This document shows, piece by piece, positions 1-7,893 of a DNA stretch of 64,000 nt; positions within the stretch are counted from its first letter, which is position 1, and each line of letters begins with the position of its first letter. The translations under genes were made by a program, and so were the position numbers. Location: assembly GCF_003605435.1 (NCBI RefSeq), contig NZ_QXQB01000005.1, positions 124,001 to 188,000 of the forward strand, written 5' to 3'. Source of the DNA: Paenibacillus pinisoli. GTDB lineage: Bacteria > Bacillota > Bacilli > Paenibacillales > Paenibacillaceae. The notes beneath the pieces were generated by a model that did no database searches, had not been told where the DNA came from, and was given only the letters and a program-made list of their open reading frames with translations.

Positions 1-583
1 AATATTCATCGCGCACTTTAAAATCCATATATGTCACTTTGAATTCTACGATAACCTCGAATGCAGCTTTTAGATCCGCCTCATCATGGATGAAATAGAC
101 GTTTTGGCTGCTGGCTGCATTTGTTGGTTTCAGCACGACGGGAAAGCCGATCGATATGGAAGCGGCGAGAGCCTCTTCGTAGGTTTTCACTTTCTTGAAC
201 TTGGCGCTCGGCACCCCGTGTTCCGCATAGGCTTGGCGAGCCAGATCCTTATTGCGCGCCTTAAGCGCCGCTTCATATGGAATTCCCTGCAGCCCCAGCC
301 GCTCGGCGACTCTGGCCGTCAAATGCGACGCGTAGTCGGTTGCCGGAATGAGCGCATCCAATTGTCCCGCATAGGGGGAAGCCTGAATGGCTTGATAGAG
401 CGACTCTTCGTCCCGAATATCGGCTATGATCAGATCGTGATAGATGCCTTCATAGCCATACTTCTGCGGATTATCCGTAGAAGAGACGATCGATATGACT
501 TTATGCCCTTGCTCATATGCGATTCGGGCAAAGCTCACCCCATAAAAGCTAGGCTCTACAAAAGCTACTGTTTTAATTGACAT
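1..583 (-). CDS. ATP-grasp ligase, N-terminal part (cut by window edge)
   Basis: Reading the minus strand from an ATG at 583 gives an open frame of 194 codons that runs off the window. The start has a good ribosome-binding site (TAGGAGGGATCAGC before ATG). The protein begins MSIKTVAFVEPSFYG and has a Rossmann-like pre-ATP-grasp half, followed by the KARNKDLARQAYAEHGVPSAK stretch and IGFPVVLKPTNAASSQNV, which is the ATP-grasp nucleotide-binding start. This resembles the carbamoyl-phosphate-synthase-like/L-amino-acid-ligase ATP-grasp proteins that join a carboxylate to an amine. It is the last visible gene of the carrier-protein operon, separated from the exporter by a repeat-filled gap. By inference it may condense the released amino acid with another acid or amino acid. 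The catalytic C-terminal half is not visible, so the substrate cannot be read. Confidence 0.75.
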   Translation of the reverse strand, partial: MSIKTVAFVEPSFYGVSFARIAYEQGHKVISIVSSTDNPQKYGYEGIYHDLIIADIRDEESLYQAIQASPYAGQLDALIPATDYASHLTARVAERLGLQGIPYEAALKARNKDLARQAYAEHGVPSAKFKKVKTYEEALAASISIGFPVVLKPTNAASSQNVYFIHDEADLKAAFEVIVEFKVTYMDFKVRDEY

Positions 584-599
584 GCTGATCCCTCCTAAA

Positions 600-703
600 A
601 GGTTTGCGAAGCAAACCTACATCGTAAGCGTAGACTTAGGTTTGCGAAGCAAACCTCGCATCGTAAGCATGGGCTAAGGTTTACGTAGCAGTCATCGTAA
701 GCC
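600..703. repeat. Three tandem copies of a hairpin-forming ~38-bp repeat
   Basis: Two copies of AGGTTTGCGAAGCAAACCT (600-618 and 638-656) are perfect 8-bp inverted repeats around a 3-nt loop. Each is followed by CATCGTAAGC. A third degenerate copy (AGGTTTACGTAGCA, 677-690) is followed by the same tail. The unit repeats about every 38 bases and fills the gap between the exporter stop and the ribosome-binding site of the edge ATP-grasp gene. As RNA from the minus strand it would give two strong stem-loops between these genes. Confidence 0.8.
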
Positions 704-1942
704 TTAACTTAGGTCTGCCCAATTGGCTTCCGCTTCCACCCGTTTTTTCTGCGAGGCTCTGCTGTTCAGTACAAAGTAGACAAGAAAGCCGGCGAACATG
801 ATGCCGCTCATGCACAAGAAGCCGATGCCGGGCGAATAACGGTCGATGATGACGCCAAGGCTGGTGGCCGATACCGTTTGCAGCAGCAGAGAGATCGCCA
901 TCCATACCGATGTCGCTCTCCCCATATACGACTTGGACACCGTCTCCATCAGCGTAGTTGTAATCAAGATTCGGAGCGACGAGTTCGTAAGTCCGATCAG
1001 CACGCTGCCGGCGTAAAGCAGCAGCACTGTGCTGTTCACCGCGACAGCAACCAGATTCAGCACGGCAACAAGGAAGAACAGCACGATGGCGCCATGCGAA
1101 GATACTTTTTTGGCTAGCGGGGCTGCCAGAAACCCTGACAGCAGTCCTCCAATGCCATAGCACATATCCGACAAGCCGAATACGACCGAATCGCCTTGTA
1201 CGACACCGCTGACATACCCCGGAAGCACGACATTAAACACCATAGTTGAAACTAACGGAATGACGGATACGACTCCTAATAGGAAAATGAACGGCCTGTC
1301 AGCCAAATAGCGGATGCCGTTTTTGAACGTAACCAGGAAGGGCTCTCCCTCCTGCTCCGCCTCAATGGGCGTGTAGCGGATTCGGCTCAGGAAGCCGCTG
1401 CTCACCACAAATGCGGCAGCATTCAAGAGCAGTATGACTTCGAATCCGATATATTTGTACAAAACTCCCGAAAGCGCCCCCGCCATAAACATGCCGACCT
1501 GCAGGCTAATCTCAATCAGCGAATTGCCGTGAATCAGATCCTTCTCCGATAATAGCTCCTGGACAAGACTTCGCGAAGCGGACATATAGAGAGCCCAGCC
1601 CATTCCGTTAATGGCGGCAAAAGCGTACAAATATTCGATTCGGAAGCCAGACGTCAGGAACGCGGCGGCGATGAGAAGCAAGGCAATGGCGCGGATAATA
1701 TTAGCCCACTGGATAATTGATCTGCGGTTCCATTTGTCGATCAGTGTACCTGCAAAGGAAGAGATGACAAAACCGGCAATGACATTGAGCGACAGCATAA
1801 GTCCGACGGATGTGAGCGAGCCGGTCTTATCCATCAGATACCAGTTGGCTCCGATGGTGCTCATGCCTACCCCGAAGCCCGACACGATATCCGCAATAAA
1901 ATAATGCCGAAAGTTTTTGGGCCTTAATACGCTAAAGATCAT
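704..1942 (-). CDS. MFS transporter, probable exporter of the carrier-protein cluster product
   Basis: A 412-residue polytopic membrane protein of the major facilitator superfamily (enterobactin-exporter/MFS_3-like drug exporters). About twelve hydrophobic segments are visible, with a DKWNRRSIIQW loop after the second-third helix, the typical basic MFS signature region. I chose the ATG at 1942 (MIFSVLRPKNFRHYF) rather than an upstream ATG at 2080, because the upstream part is arginine-rich non-membrane sequence overlapping the transketolase gene. From 1942 the overlap is only 11 bases. It follows the split transketolase in the same operon, so export of the final natural product or self-resistance is the likely role. 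The substrate is inferred from context only. Confidence 0.85.
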   Translation of the reverse strand: MIFSVLRPKNFRHYFIADIVSGFGVGMSTIGANWYLMDKTGSLTSVGLMLSLNVIAGFVISSFAGTLIDKWNRRSIIQWANIIRAIALLLIAAAFLTSGFRIEYLYAFAAINGMGWALYMSASRSLVQELLSEKDLIHGNSLIEISLQVGMFMAGALSGVLYKYIGFEVILLLNAAAFVVSSGFLSRIRYTPIEAEQEGEPFLVTFKNGIRYLADRPFIFLLGVVSVIPLVSTMVFNVVLPGYVSGVVQGDSVVFGLSDMCYGIGGLLSGFLAAPLAKKVSSHGAIVLFFLVAVLNLVAVAVNSTVLLLYAGSVLIGLTNSSLRILITTTLMETVSKSYMGRATSVWMAISLLLQTVSATSLGVIIDRYSPGIGFLCMSGIMFAGFLVYFVLNSRASQKKRVEAEANWADLS

Positions 1943-2876
1943 GCGCAACACCCGCTTCTTCCAGCTGGCTGATTTGCTTGCGCAGCGGCTCAAGGCCAAA
2001 GCCCAAGTACTCCAGCACCTCCGTATGTGACCCGCCATAGACCGGCCAATGCTCGCCGCAATGATGGACATGGATTTCATGCTGAGGAAGCAGAAGCGCC
2101 AGGTAAGAAGCGGTGCCTCCTGTGGCGCGATGCTCCTCCACGACGAGGAAGCGGTCGGCGATAGCGGCCAGCATCGTGCTGTAGGACTTTAAGCTGTCGA
2201 CATCGATATAACAGAGATGGACATGCGCAATCGACGGATTTCCCTCCACGATCGTCTTGCAGAGTTCAGTCGCTTGCTCCCCTACCGAAATGAGGCAGAG
2301 TGAGGAGCGCCCCCCGCCAGCGCTGTTCTGGAGCAGAAGCTCGCGGCAGCTTGCTTCTTCCGGCCGGCCGAGGCTGACGAACGTATCGTTGCGGGATAGC
2401 CTTATATAGTATGGCTCCTGTGATGCTGCCGCTTCGCGGATCACCCGTCTCGTCTCTTCTTCCCCGTGCGGAGAAGCGATGCGGATATTTTGGAACGACT
2501 GAATGACTGCGATATCCTCCAGCGTATGGTGAGTCGTGCCGAACCAGCCGCCCGATACCCCGCCATATGCGGCGACAACCTTGATATTTTTGCCCATGTA
2601 GCCCATTGCCAGCTTGATGCTCTCTGAAGCCCGCAGGGCGGCGAAGGAGGCAAAGGTGGAGAAGAACGGCACATAGCCTGCCTCCGCTAAGCCTGCGGCC
2701 ATATCAATGCCGGCTAACTCTGCTATGCCTACATTGTAGAATCGATCGGGATGCTGCTTCTGGAACGGGTGATTTTTGCCTCCCAGATCAGCTTCCATAC
2801 ATATGATTCTCTCATCCGCATGAGCGAGCTTCGAGAGTTCATCCTTATAGGCGTCACGGCCGGATAGCGTCGTCAT
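1932..2876 (-). CDS. Transketolase C-terminal subunit (pyrimidine-binding and C-terminal domains)
   Basis: A 314-residue protein matching the second half of transketolase. It has the pyrimidine-binding domain with the conserved cofactor-activating glutamate in NVGIAELAGID (E53), the FFSTFASFAALRASE region, and a C-terminal transketolase domain with LSVGEQATEL-like strands. The ATG at 2876 is preceded by GGGGAG six bases upstream and overlaps the stop of the N-terminal subunit gene as ATGA. The two halves should assemble into one ThDP-dependent enzyme. In the carrier-protein pathway this enzyme moves a two-carbon ketol unit onto the carrier-bound glutamate semialdehyde, giving a 5-hydroxy-6-oxo-7-hydroxy chain. 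A role in primary pentose metabolism is less likely given the operon. Confidence 0.88.
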   Translation of the reverse strand: MTTLSGRDAYKDELSKLAHADERIICMEADLGGKNHPFQKQHPDRFYNVGIAELAGIDMAAGLAEAGYVPFFSTFASFAALRASESIKLAMGYMGKNIKVVAAYGGVSGGWFGTTHHTLEDIAVIQSFQNIRIASPHGEEETRRVIREAAASQEPYYIRLSRNDTFVSLGRPEEASCRELLLQNSAGGGRSSLCLISVGEQATELCKTIVEGNPSIAHVHLCYIDVDSLKSYSTMLAAIADRFLVVEEHRATGGTASYLALLLPQHEIHVHHCGEHWPVYGGSHTEVLEYLGFGLEPLRKQISQLEEAGVAHDL

Positions 2877-3676
2877 GGCAAGCTCCCCTTCCATCTTCGG
2901 GCCAGCTTCTCCGGAATTTTGGCATAATGCGCTTCCGGATTGCCCTCAAGCGCCGATACGCCTTTTCCTTTGACCGTGTGGGCCAGTACTGCAACAGGAC
3001 GTTGGTGATCGGGCTCCAAAGCAGACAGGATTTGGTCAAACTGATGACCGTCAATCTCCCTGACGGCAAAACCGAACGCCTCGAATCGCTCTCTTAAGCT
3101 GCGAATTGGCGAGATATCCTGGACATAGCCGTCATTCTGCCCGCCGTTGCAGTCGACAACATAGATGAAATTAGTGAGCGACTGGGCCTGCACAATTTGC
3201 GCCGTCTCCCAGCATAAGCCCTCCTGCAGCTCTCCGTCTCCGCCGATGACGATGCTGATGCCATCCGTTCCCTTGAGCCTTTGGGCGAGCGACCAGCCTG
3301 CTCCGTATGCGATGCCGTGGCCAAGACTGCCAGTGGCGAACGGTATGCCGGGAAGCTTGTGATTGGGATGCCCAGTGTATAGCGATCCTGCGCGCCCGTA
3401 TCCGAGTGCCGGATTTTCCGCAAGAATGCCGTTGACGTACAGTGCGGCGTATAGCGCTGCCGCGGCATGCCCCTTGCTTAAGACGATAAGCGATTCGGCT
3501 TCATGCCCTCTCTTCGCATAAGCGCCGATCAGCAAATCAATAACCGACAGGCTCCCGCCGATATGGCAGCCTGTTGGTGCCGCCGCCATATCGATAATCA
3601 GCTCTCTGGCTTCCCTTGCCCTTCTCAGAAGCTCAGGAATAGCTTCCCTGCTTTGCAGAGTGATCGCTTGCTCCAT
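2873..3676 (-). CDS. Transketolase N-terminal subunit (ThDP diphosphate-binding domain)
   Basis: A 267-residue protein equal to the first half of transketolase. APTGCHIGGSL carries a conserved active-site histidine (H38), SKGHAAAALYA follows, and GGDGELQEG begins the GDG...N diphosphate/Mg-binding motif (146-148), ending in the asparagine of VVDCNGGQNDG. ATG at 3676 has CGGAGGTGCGTC upstream, so its start lies 44 bases inside the 3' end of the kinase-peptidase fusion gene, an unusually deep overlap. Its stop overlaps the C-terminal subunit start by four bases. Split transketolases are common in natural-product and archaeal settings. Here the pair supplies the C2 extension step. Confidence 0.9.
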   Translation of the reverse strand: MEQAITLQSREAIPELLRRAREARELIIDMAAAPTGCHIGGSLSVIDLLIGAYAKRGHEAESLIVLSKGHAAAALYAALYVNGILAENPALGYGRAGSLYTGHPNHKLPGIPFATGSLGHGIAYGAGWSLAQRLKGTDGISIVIGGDGELQEGLCWETAQIVQAQSLTNFIYVVDCNGGQNDGYVQDISPIRSLRERFEAFGFAVREIDGHQFDQILSALEPDHQRPVAVLAHTVKGKGVSALEGNPEAHYAKIPEKLARRWKGSLP

Positions 3677-5522
3677 GACGCACCTCCGTTCGGAGCCGGA
3701 ACCACTCGCTCACGGCTTCTCTAAGAATGGACCTTGCGGCTTGCGCTTCATAATGATGCAGATATTCCTTATTCGTATGATCCAGGCTGGAATCGCCCGG
3801 ACCGTAAGCGACCATCGGCACGTCCGTCCAGGTAGTCGCGAGCGTATTCATATCGCTTGTGCCGCGCTTCTTGATGTATCGGATTGATTTGCCATGCTTG
3901 GCGAAGCTCCGGACGAATGACTTCACGAGTGCATCCGAACGCGGATTGGCAAAGCCCGGTGTCGCCCGCAGCACTTCAACCTCCACACCTTCGGCCAGGT
4001 TCAGATCTACACGGTCCTTATAGCTCCTCCCCGCAGACGGCGAGATGCGAAAATTCAGCGTGCCAATTACCGTCGAATAGCCTTGCTCCTGCCGATGCTC
4101 GATATCGATCAGCGAGGATAGACTTTCGGAATCGATGAGGCTGACCCGCTGGCGAATTTCGGACACGGCGCCATACAGCTCGTCGATGACGCTGATGCTG
4201 TCCTTGGCCGCTGTATGCTCCTGCTCCCTGCGAATGGTAATGAGCAGCTTGAATAGGCCGTAATAGCCGAGTGTCAGGCTGTCTTCCCCGCTCGGCTCGC
4301 CAATAATGACGGCATCAGCCGGATAATGGTCTCGAATGAAGAACGCCCCTTTGGAAGAGGAGATCTCCTCCTCCACCGCTCCGATGACGAGCAGCGAGCC
4401 ATGCTGGGGCACTTCGACGTCCTCCAGCATGTGCAGGAAATTAACGAAGCTGCCCTTCGCATCCACGACGCCCCTGCCGCCGACGCCATCCGCATCCGTC
4501 CGTACCGGCCATACATGGGGGACGGTGTCGATATGTCCCAGCAGCAGCAAGGTATCCGGACCGCTGCCTTTCCGAAATACAATGTTCCCGGCATCGTCAA
4601 TCTTGCCGGTTACGCCAGGCTGCCTTACCTCAGCGAGCAAAAAACGGGCAAGCTCTAGCTCATCGCGGGAAACGGACGGAATCGCGGCCGTCTTATGCAG
4701 CAGGTCATGCCCTGCCGCATCCCGGTTGAACGGCCAGAACCAGGTGCTTTCCCCCGCAAGCGAATGCGGGCCGGCTATGCTGACATCGGCTGTACCTCCC
4801 TCAATAGCAAGCCGCGCTGCCCGAACCTTCTGCTTCATTCGCCCTTGCGCCGCATTCACTTCGTCGTCCGCATAGATATGGCGAATCGTTGAGCTTGGCT
4901 TCTCAATATCGCGAAGCAAACCGGGCGTGCCCGTGACGAAGCGCAAATGATGGGCGTCTAGCTCATTGGCCAGATGGGCAGCCAGCACATCCGCATCGAT
5001 GTTGATATAGGCAGCGAGTTCCGGATCCCAGATCGGCGGAGTCAGCACGACCACATCGAAAGCTTCCAGCGCGGAATGCAGAAACGGCTTCAGAGTATCG
5101 GTGAAGGCGCCGAATAGCGAATCCCGGACGATGACGGTTCGCCCGTCCCGAATCGCCTTGAGCGGCTTTGCCCTCCGCCCGCGTACAAGCGCTTGTTCCC
5201 CGCCAAGCTGGGCATAGACGGTCAACCCCAATGCCGAGAGCTGATCCCGAATGGCCGTTAAAATATATTCATGGTAAGACGCCCGGATATAGGGCATCTC
5301 CTCGGGCGAGCAATACCTGACTTCATCGCCGGACGGCAGCGTTAAGAAAGGCATCGGTCTGCCAATCGCCTCATATTTCTGGCGAATGGCCTCAGCTCCG
5401 CCGGCGACCAGCAGCAAGCGGCTGCCCCGTTGCACGATATCGCTGATTTCCGCGAAAATATCGGGATGATTCACGATGGTGCTGCTGCCCAGCTTTACGA
5501 CATATAGGCTTTCTTTGCCCAT
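3633..5522 (-). CDS. Fusion of LysZ-type amino-acid kinase and LysK-type M20 peptidase acting on carrier-bound glutamate
   Basis: A 629-residue fusion. Residues 1 to about 265 are an acetylglutamate-kinase/LysZ-type amino-acid kinase (VVKLGSSTI P-loop strand, LLLVAGGAEAIRQKY, late GRMKQK lysine motif). Residues about 272 to 620 are a LysK/ArgE-type M20 metallopeptidase with GHIDTVP (H330), GVVDAKGS (D354), EEEISSSKGA (E384/385) and GEPSG (E409) as metal and catalytic residues. The kinase would phosphorylate the gamma-carboxylate of carrier-linked glutamate, and the peptidase would cleave the finished amino acid from the carrier. In LysW lysine/arginine pathways these are separate proteins acting at opposite ends of the pathway. 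I chose ATG 5522 (TGATG overlap with the reductase stop, GGAG ten bases upstream) over GTG 5531. I see no frameshift at the junction. Confidence 0.9.
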   Translation of the reverse strand: MGKESLYVVKLGSSTIVNHPDIFAEISDIVQRGSRLLLVAGGAEAIRQKYEAIGRPMPFLTLPSGDEVRYCSPEEMPYIRASYHEYILTAIRDQLSALGLTVYAQLGGEQALVRGRRAKPLKAIRDGRTVIVRDSLFGAFTDTLKPFLHSALEAFDVVVLTPPIWDPELAAYINIDADVLAAHLANELDAHHLRFVTGTPGLLRDIEKPSSTIRHIYADDEVNAAQGRMKQKVRAARLAIEGGTADVSIAGPHSLAGESTWFWPFNRDAAGHDLLHKTAAIPSVSRDELELARFLLAEVRQPGVTGKIDDAGNIVFRKGSGPDTLLLLGHIDTVPHVWPVRTDADGVGGRGVVDAKGSFVNFLHMLEDVEVPQHGSLLVIGAVEEEISSSKGAFFIRDHYPADAVIIGEPSGEDSLTLGYYGLFKLLITIRREQEHTAAKDSISVIDELYGAVSEIRQRVSLIDSESLSSLIDIEHRQEQGYSTVIGTLNFRISPSAGRSYKDRVDLNLAEGVEVEVLRATPGFANPRSDALVKSFVRSFAKHGKSIRYIKKRGTSDMNTLATTWTDVPMVAYGPGDSSLDHTNKEYLHHYEAQAARSILREAVSEWFRLRTEVRHGASDHSAKQGSYS

Positions 5523-6574
5523 CAAGGCCACGCTCCTTCGCCATTGAACTGCAGCCCTGCTTCTTCTGGATAACCGAAATATAAGTTGGCTGCCTGGAGG
5601 GCTTGCCCCGCTGCGCCCTTGAGCAAATTATCGATCGTAGCGATCGATACGCAGCTCCGCCCCTCCACATAAGCGCCGATCTCGGCAATATTCGTGCCGA
5701 CAACGGTCTTGATCATCGGCGTGCTGCTGCCGGAGCTGAAGTAATGCAGGAACGGCTTGCCGGCATACGCGCTGTAAAATGCTTTCTTCACATCCGCGGC
5801 CGTTACGCCGTCCTTCAGATAGGAATAGGACGTCGCCATAATGCCTCGCGGCAAATCCAGGCTGAACACGGAAAATTGCAGATCAACGCTTTGCTTCGAA
5901 TGAAGCGCCAGCGCATGCTCGATCTCCGGGCGATGCCGGTGGCCGTGCAGCTTATGAGCACGGAAGTTTTGGGAGCGCTCGGCGTGATGCTCTGTCGTCG
6001 ACTTCCCTCCGCCGCTGGAGCCGGTCTTGGCGTCGGTAATGACGCGCGGCTCAATCAATCCTTCGGCTGCGAGCGGATACAGGGTGTAGATGGTCGCTAC
6101 CGCCATACATCCCGGCAGATTGACGATCTTCGCGGACCGGTCGATCTCGCAGAATTCAGGAATAAAGTAATGAAAGCTCCCGTCGTAATCATGCTGAAGC
6201 GTCTCCGGATAATGCTTTTGCAGCAGCTCAGTATCGGACAGCCGATAATCGCCGCTGACGTTGAAGATATAGTTCGTATGCTGTGCAACGCGCTGAACGA
6301 TTTTCGGCAATTGGCCTGTGGGCAAGCAGGAGAAGATGGCGTCGTAATGCCCGTCAAGCTCCTCCGCCTTGCTGAATTTCAGGGAACTCGGCTTTTTTTT
6401 GTGAATCGAGCCGATGAAATATTTGTCCACAGGAAAGCCTGCCTTCGACTCCGAAGAGACGAAGGCGACCTCGAATTCGGGATGCCGGTCGAGCAGCCGG
6501 TACAGCTCGGCGCCAGTGAAGCCGCTGCCGCCCAGTATGGCCGCCCGTCTTTTGCCGCCCTCTGATGCCGTCAT
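5522..6574 (-). CDS. LysY/ArgC-type semialdehyde dehydrogenase for carrier-bound glutamyl phosphate
   Basis: A 350-residue ArgC/LysY-family protein, normal length. An N-terminal Rossmann motif GGSGFTGAELYRLL binds NADPH. The catalytic cysteine lies in NLPGCMAVA (C156) and the catalytic histidine in GHRHRPEIEH (about H212). It would reduce carrier-linked glutamyl-gamma-phosphate to the gamma-semialdehyde. Its start overlaps the aminotransferase stop (ATGA), and its own stop overlaps the kinase-peptidase start, so kinase and reductase are translationally coupled. An ordinary arginine-pathway argC is the alternative, but no argJ/argB/argD surrounds it and the carrier protein is in the same operon. 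Confidence 0.9.
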   Translation of the reverse strand: MTASEGGKRRAAILGGSGFTGAELYRLLDRHPEFEVAFVSSESKAGFPVDKYFIGSIHKKKPSSLKFSKAEELDGHYDAIFSCLPTGQLPKIVQRVAQHTNYIFNVSGDYRLSDTELLQKHYPETLQHDYDGSFHYFIPEFCEIDRSAKIVNLPGCMAVATIYTLYPLAAEGLIEPRVITDAKTGSSGGGKSTTEHHAERSQNFRAHKLHGHRHRPEIEHALALHSKQSVDLQFSVFSLDLPRGIMATSYSYLKDGVTAADVKKAFYSAYAGKPFLHYFSSGSSTPMIKTVVGTNIAEIGAYVEGRSCVSIATIDNLLKGAAGQALQAANLYFGYPEEAGLQFNGEGAWP

Positions 6575-7893
6575 CCGAGTCGCGCATCCCTTTCGTAAAG
6601 CACCGTCAGGTCGCTGCTTCTCGAGGCCAGTTCCCTGATGGCCTCCGGATTGGCATCGATTTTTTTGAAAGCAAGCGCATAGGCCTGGATTCGTTCATAT
6701 TCAATCGGCGTCCGCAGCTCGCGGCAGATCGTAAGTGAATTGCGCAGCATGTTCAGCGTCTCGGGAAAGTGGCGCAGGTCGTAGCCGAAATCCTCGCGGT
6801 CTGACAGCGAGAACGGATAGCCGTTGCCGAAGCCCTTGCGGTTCTTGAACGGCAGATGTCCTGGGATCGGCACATTTTGCCACTCTCTGGCGTATACGCC
6901 TTCCTCATTAATGAGCTGCTGCACGGCATCCTTTACGCGAAAATCCTGGAGATCATCCAGCCCGAGCCGCTCGGGAGACAGCTTCACGCGGTACATATTG
7001 TAGCTGTGCTTGTAACCCTCGGGGACGAACGGGCCGCTGAACAGCCTTGTGCCCTCCAGCTCTTTCGTCAGATAAGCGGCATTGCGCGCCCGGATAGCGT
7101 CATAATACGGCAGCCGCTCCAGTTGACTTAGGCCAAAAGCAGCAGCGATCCACGACATGCGGTAATCGATGCCTGACGTGCGAAGGAAGCTAAGAGCGCG
7201 ATCATAGTCGGCTTTCTCCCGGAAGAACGCAATGCCGCCCTCTCCTCCAACTGGGAAGTTTTTGTCCGCCATCAGGCTTTGTCCGGCTCCATCTCCGATG
7301 GAACCCGCTACCTGGCCGTTAATGGATGCCGAATGCGCATGGGAGGCATCCTCGAGGAGCCGCAGCGAATGGCGGTCGGCAATGCTCCGCAGCGCCTGCA
7401 GGTCTGCGGGCAAGCCATGCACATGCACGGGCATGATGGCTTTGGTCTTGCCTGTAATGGCACGCTCGACCTTCGACGGATCGAGGCAATACGTAACGGG
7501 ATCAATATCGACGAAGATCGGAATCGCCTTCGCTGCGACGACCGCCTGCGCAGAAGCGATGAAGGTGAAGGCAGGGACGATGACTTCATCGCCGGGCTGC
7601 ACGCCGACGCCAACGAGTGCCAGGTGCAAGCTTGCCGTCCCGCTTGCCGTCGCAATCGCATAGTTCGCACCGACATACTTCCGGTAAGCTTCCTGAAACT
7701 CCTCGACGACTTGCTCGCCGTCTTGCTGAATCGAGACGAACATTTGGATCAGATCTTCCTTCGTAATGATCGGGAAATTCGTTTTCCGGACATCCTCCGG
7801 TATAATAGACGGCCCGCCGAGGAAGGCAAGCGGATTCCTTGCCCACTCTTCCTGCGGCAGAGCCAGCGGCTTGCGTATGAAATCGGTCTTCAT
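6571..7893 (-). CDS. DegT/DnrJ/EryC1-type PLP aminotransferase
   Basis: A 440-residue sugar-aminotransferase-like enzyme. ASGTASLHLAL and PGDEVIVPAFTF are the PLP-phosphate and fold signatures. EDASHAHSA carries the PLP-nitrogen aspartate (D182), and ADKNFPVGGEGG carries the Schiff-base lysine (K211). All key residues are present. Such enzymes aminate keto groups next to hydroxymethyl or hydroxyl carbons, fitting transamination of the C6 ketone made by the split transketolase on the carrier-bound chain. The start overlaps the stop of the upstream DegT-like gene by four bases, suggesting co-translation and perhaps a shared complex. The C-terminal ~100 residues are longer than in typical DegT proteins. 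Confidence 0.9.
   Translation of the reverse strand: MKTDFIRKPLALPQEEWARNPLAFLGGPSIIPEDVRKTNFPIITKEDLIQMFVSIQQDGEQVVEEFQEAYRKYVGANYAIATASGTASLHLALVGVGVQPGDEVIVPAFTFIASAQAVVAAKAIPIFVDIDPVTYCLDPSKVERAITGKTKAIMPVHVHGLPADLQALRSIADRHSLRLLEDASHAHSASINGQVAGSIGDGAGQSLMADKNFPVGGEGGIAFFREKADYDRALSFLRTSGIDYRMSWIAAAFGLSQLERLPYYDAIRARNAAYLTKELEGTRLFSGPFVPEGYKHSYNMYRVKLSPERLGLDDLQDFRVKDAVQQLINEEGVYAREWQNVPIPGHLPFKNRKGFGNGYPFSLSDREDFGYDLRHFPETLNMLRNSLTICRELRTPIEYERIQAYALAFKKIDANPEAIRELASRSSDLTVLYERDARLG

Noticed and set aside
681..1163. Long open frame on the minus strand inside the MFS gene
   Set aside because: It overlaps the recognised transporter in another frame, has no family similarity or ribosome-binding site, and is arginine/cysteine-rich as expected of a shadow frame.
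1932..3676. Frameshifted single transketolase gene
   Set aside because: Each half has its own ribosome-binding site and start, the junction is a clean ATGA overlap, and domain boundaries fit a natural two-subunit transketolase.
5603..6565. 320-codon plus-strand open frame antisense to the LysY-type gene
   Set aside because: Long only because of codon bias on the real coding strand; it has no recognisable domain and lies fully inside the reductase gene with its catalytic residues.
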